From positions 2,232,001 through 2,296,000 of the forward strand of contig NZ_AP029612.1 of NCBI RefSeq assembly GCF_040362915.1: a DNA stretch of 64,000 nucleotides, written 5' to 3'. The position numbers were made by a program, and so were the translations under genes. This document shows positions 62,865 to 64,000 of the stretch, in pieces. The stretch is from Sediminibacterium sp. KACHI17 (GTDB lineage Bacteria; Bacteroidota; Bacteroidia; Chitinophagales; Chitinophagaceae). Position 1 is the stretch's first letter; each line of letters starts with the position of its first letter. The notes beneath the pieces were generated by a model. It worked only from the letters and a program-made list of their open reading frames with translations, had not been told where the DNA came from and ran no database searches.

Positions 62865-63947
62865 ATACAAAACGTACTGATCGCTCCACTAGACTGGGGC
62901 CTGGGTCATGCAACACGTTGTATTCCATTGATTCGTGCATTGAATCGTGCGGGATACCGTGTATACATTGCTTCCCACGGACCTCAGCAAACCCTTTTAC
63001 AAAAAGAATTTCCGGAGAATACATTCCTTTCACTTCCCGGTTATCAGGTACGTTACAGTCGATCCAAAGGTTGGCTGCCCTTCAAAATAATGCAACAATT
63101 GCCTGCCATACTACGTATTGTTCAATGGGAACACCGCTGGTTAGATAAGGCGATTGAACAATATGGCATCGATCTGGTGATTTCCGACAACCGGTATGGT
63201 TTATGGACGAAAAAATGTCCGACAGTTTTTATTACCCATCAATTACAGATCAAAGCGCCATTTGCATGGCTTGAGCGCCTCATCCAAAAAATACATTATC
63301 GTTTTATTGAACGCTTTAGCGCTTGTTGGGTTCCTGATCAGGAATCAGGAGATGGATTAGCAGGTACACTGTCACATCCGATCAAAAAACCGGCCATACC
63401 TGTGACTTATATTGGATTGCTTTCACGTTTTCAAAAAGGCAATCATTCCAATGAAAAGCAGATCACAGTGCTTTTATCAGGTCCCGAGCCTCAAAGAACC
63501 ATCTTAGAAGAGCAAATCATCGCACAGATATCATCTGTTCAGCAATCGGTATTGTTGGTGAGAGGGCTACCAGCAGCTACAAACAGTATCAAGGTTCCGT
63601 CAACGATCAAGGCAGTGAATCATCTAACAGCAGAAGACATGCAAACAGTATTGCAGAATAGTGCTTTAGTGATAGCACGCAGCGGTTACAGTAGTTTGAT
63701 GGACTTTTCACGATTGCATTGTACTACTATATTAATTCCTACACCCGGACAAACAGAACAAGTTTACTTAGCAAAACGTTGTGCGGAGAAGGGTTATGCG
63801 GTTTATGCGGATCAATCAGATCTTGATTTGATCAATGCAATAACAAAAACAGTTGATCAAAATATTGTCTTTCCTTCTTTCCATTTTTTTGAAGAAGCAG
63901 ACCTGCAAAGATTGATCGCGGCATTACCGATAAAAGCTTCTTCTTAA
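62865..63947 (+). CDS. Glycosyltransferase (GT28-like) with a missing canonical start codon
   Basis: A ~360-aa glycosyltransferase-like protein. The conserved N-terminal block NVLIAPLDWGLGHATRCIPL is translated from 62871 onward, but no ATG, GTG or TTG precedes it in frame after the stop at 62829. The position expected for Met is ATA at 62865; TTG 62928 would remove the whole block. Later motifs are VISDNRYGLWTKKCPTVFI, GLLSRFQKGN, LLSGPEPQRT, NSALVIARSGYSSLMDFSRL and PGQTEQVYLAKRCAEKGYAV, as in GT28/MurG-like or DUF-related glycosyltransferases. It may act on a cell-surface glycan. The start is uncertain and could be ATA, CTG 62877 or a frameshift/sequencing error. Confidence 0.8.
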   Translation: MQNVLIAPLDWGLGHATRCIPLIRALNRAGYRVYIASHGPQQTLLQKEFPENTFLSLPGYQVRYSRSKGWLPFKIMQQLPAILRIVQWEHRWLDKAIEQYGIDLVISDNRYGLWTKKCPTVFITHQLQIKAPFAWLERLIQKIHYRFIERFSACWVPDQESGDGLAGTLSHPIKKPAIPVTYIGLLSRFQKGNHSNEKQITVLLSGPEPQRTILEEQIIAQISSVQQSVLLVRGLPAATNSIKVPSTIKAVNHLTAEDMQTVLQNSALVIARSGYSSLMDFSRLHCTTILIPTPGQTEQVYLAKRCAEKGYAVYADQSDLDLINAITKTVDQNIVFPSFHFFEEADLQRLIAALPIKASS

Positions 63948-63964
63948 ATCGGCTTGAGGTCTCT

Positions 63965-63972
63965 TATTTTTG
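63965..63972 (+). promoter_or_regulatory. TATTTTTG -7 element
   Basis: TATTTTTG matches TAnnTTTG exactly and lies 7 bases before the ATG of the gene that leaves the window. Confidence 0.5.
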
Positions 63973-63979
63973 CAAAGGA

Positions 63980-64000
63980 ATGAACAGAACCACCAAAGCA
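63980..64000 (+). CDS. Start of a gene leaving the window (partial)
   Basis: ATG followed by AACAGAACCACCAAAGCA encodes MNRTTKA and is still open at the window edge. The TATTTTTG element upstream supports it. Seven codons are too few to name a product. Confidence 0.4.

Noticed and set aside
1-64000. rRNA, tRNA, CRISPR arrays, prophage or insertion sequence
   Set aside because: None was seen: no tRNA-like cloverleaf with a CCA end was recognised, and there were no regularly spaced repeats, transposase or integrase genes.

Overview
The window looks like a chromosomal segment of a Bacteroidota bacterium, most likely Chitinophagaceae. This rests on family content and gene style, not a database search. 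Supporting families are DUF5916, DUF2480, DUF5690, DUF4136, DUF4097, OMP_b-brl_3-type outer-membrane proteins, 7TMR-DISM kinases and a very small CNCP-type lipoprotein. Promoters resemble TAnnTTTG, Shine-Dalgarno sites are largely absent, and moderate-GC genes are separated by hairpin-rich spacers. No rRNA, tRNA, CRISPR array, prophage or transposase was recognised. The window is mostly core and envelope genes.

Layout. 1-7.3 kb: the end of a DUF5916 outer-membrane protein, polA, an NTF2-like protein, a sterol-desaturase-family protein and DUF2480. 7.4-9.5 kb: a membrane-anchored PpiD/SurA-type foldase on the minus strand. 9.5-10.1 kb: a 632-bp divergent spacer with several DnaA-box-like sites and an AT-rich tract, a candidate replication origin. 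10.1-21.5 kb: nadA, a DinB-like protein, gamma-glutamyltransferase, a membrane protein, a ChaN-like protein, recA, an acyltransferase, mgsA, a GNAT enzyme and an exported amidase. 21.5-24 kb: a kinase/LuxR-regulator pair. 24-29.1 kb: secreted proteins and lipoproteins (esterase, phytase-like lipoprotein, cyclophilin lipoprotein, and a tight three-gene cluster of unknown role). 29.2-33 kb: an ECF sigma factor, a HEAT-repeat membrane protein (probable anti-sigma factor), two DUF4097-like proteins and a DUF4136 lipoprotein. 33-38 kb, minus strand: an ECF42-type sigma factor with its DGPF/YCII partner, a transglutaminase-like protein, a TonB-domain protein and a PAS kinase. 38-43.5 kb: uvrB, an acyltransferase, an acyl-CoA ligase and an OmpA lipoprotein. 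43.5-53.4 kb: a hemerythrin protein, a hybrid kinase, a hydrolase, an outer-membrane barrel protein, an AraC regulator, an L,D-transpeptidase-like protein, adk and msrB. 53.4-64 kb: a Tat-exported threonine-aldolase-family enzyme, DUF5690, a VPS10/BNR protein, an HHH protein between repeats, an aminotransferase, two tiny genes and a glycosyltransferase.

Points of most interest are the origin-like spacer, the sigma/HEAT/DUF4097 operon, a glycosyltransferase whose conserved N-terminus lies upstream of any ATG, GTG or TTG, several genes that appear to start with TTG, a PLP enzyme with a twin-arginine signal, and many unrelated inverted-repeat families in the spacers. One repeat family has four copies, and another supplies the stop codon of an AraC gene. 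Several CDS starts were moved inward from the longest frame to the codon where family homology or a signal peptide begins.
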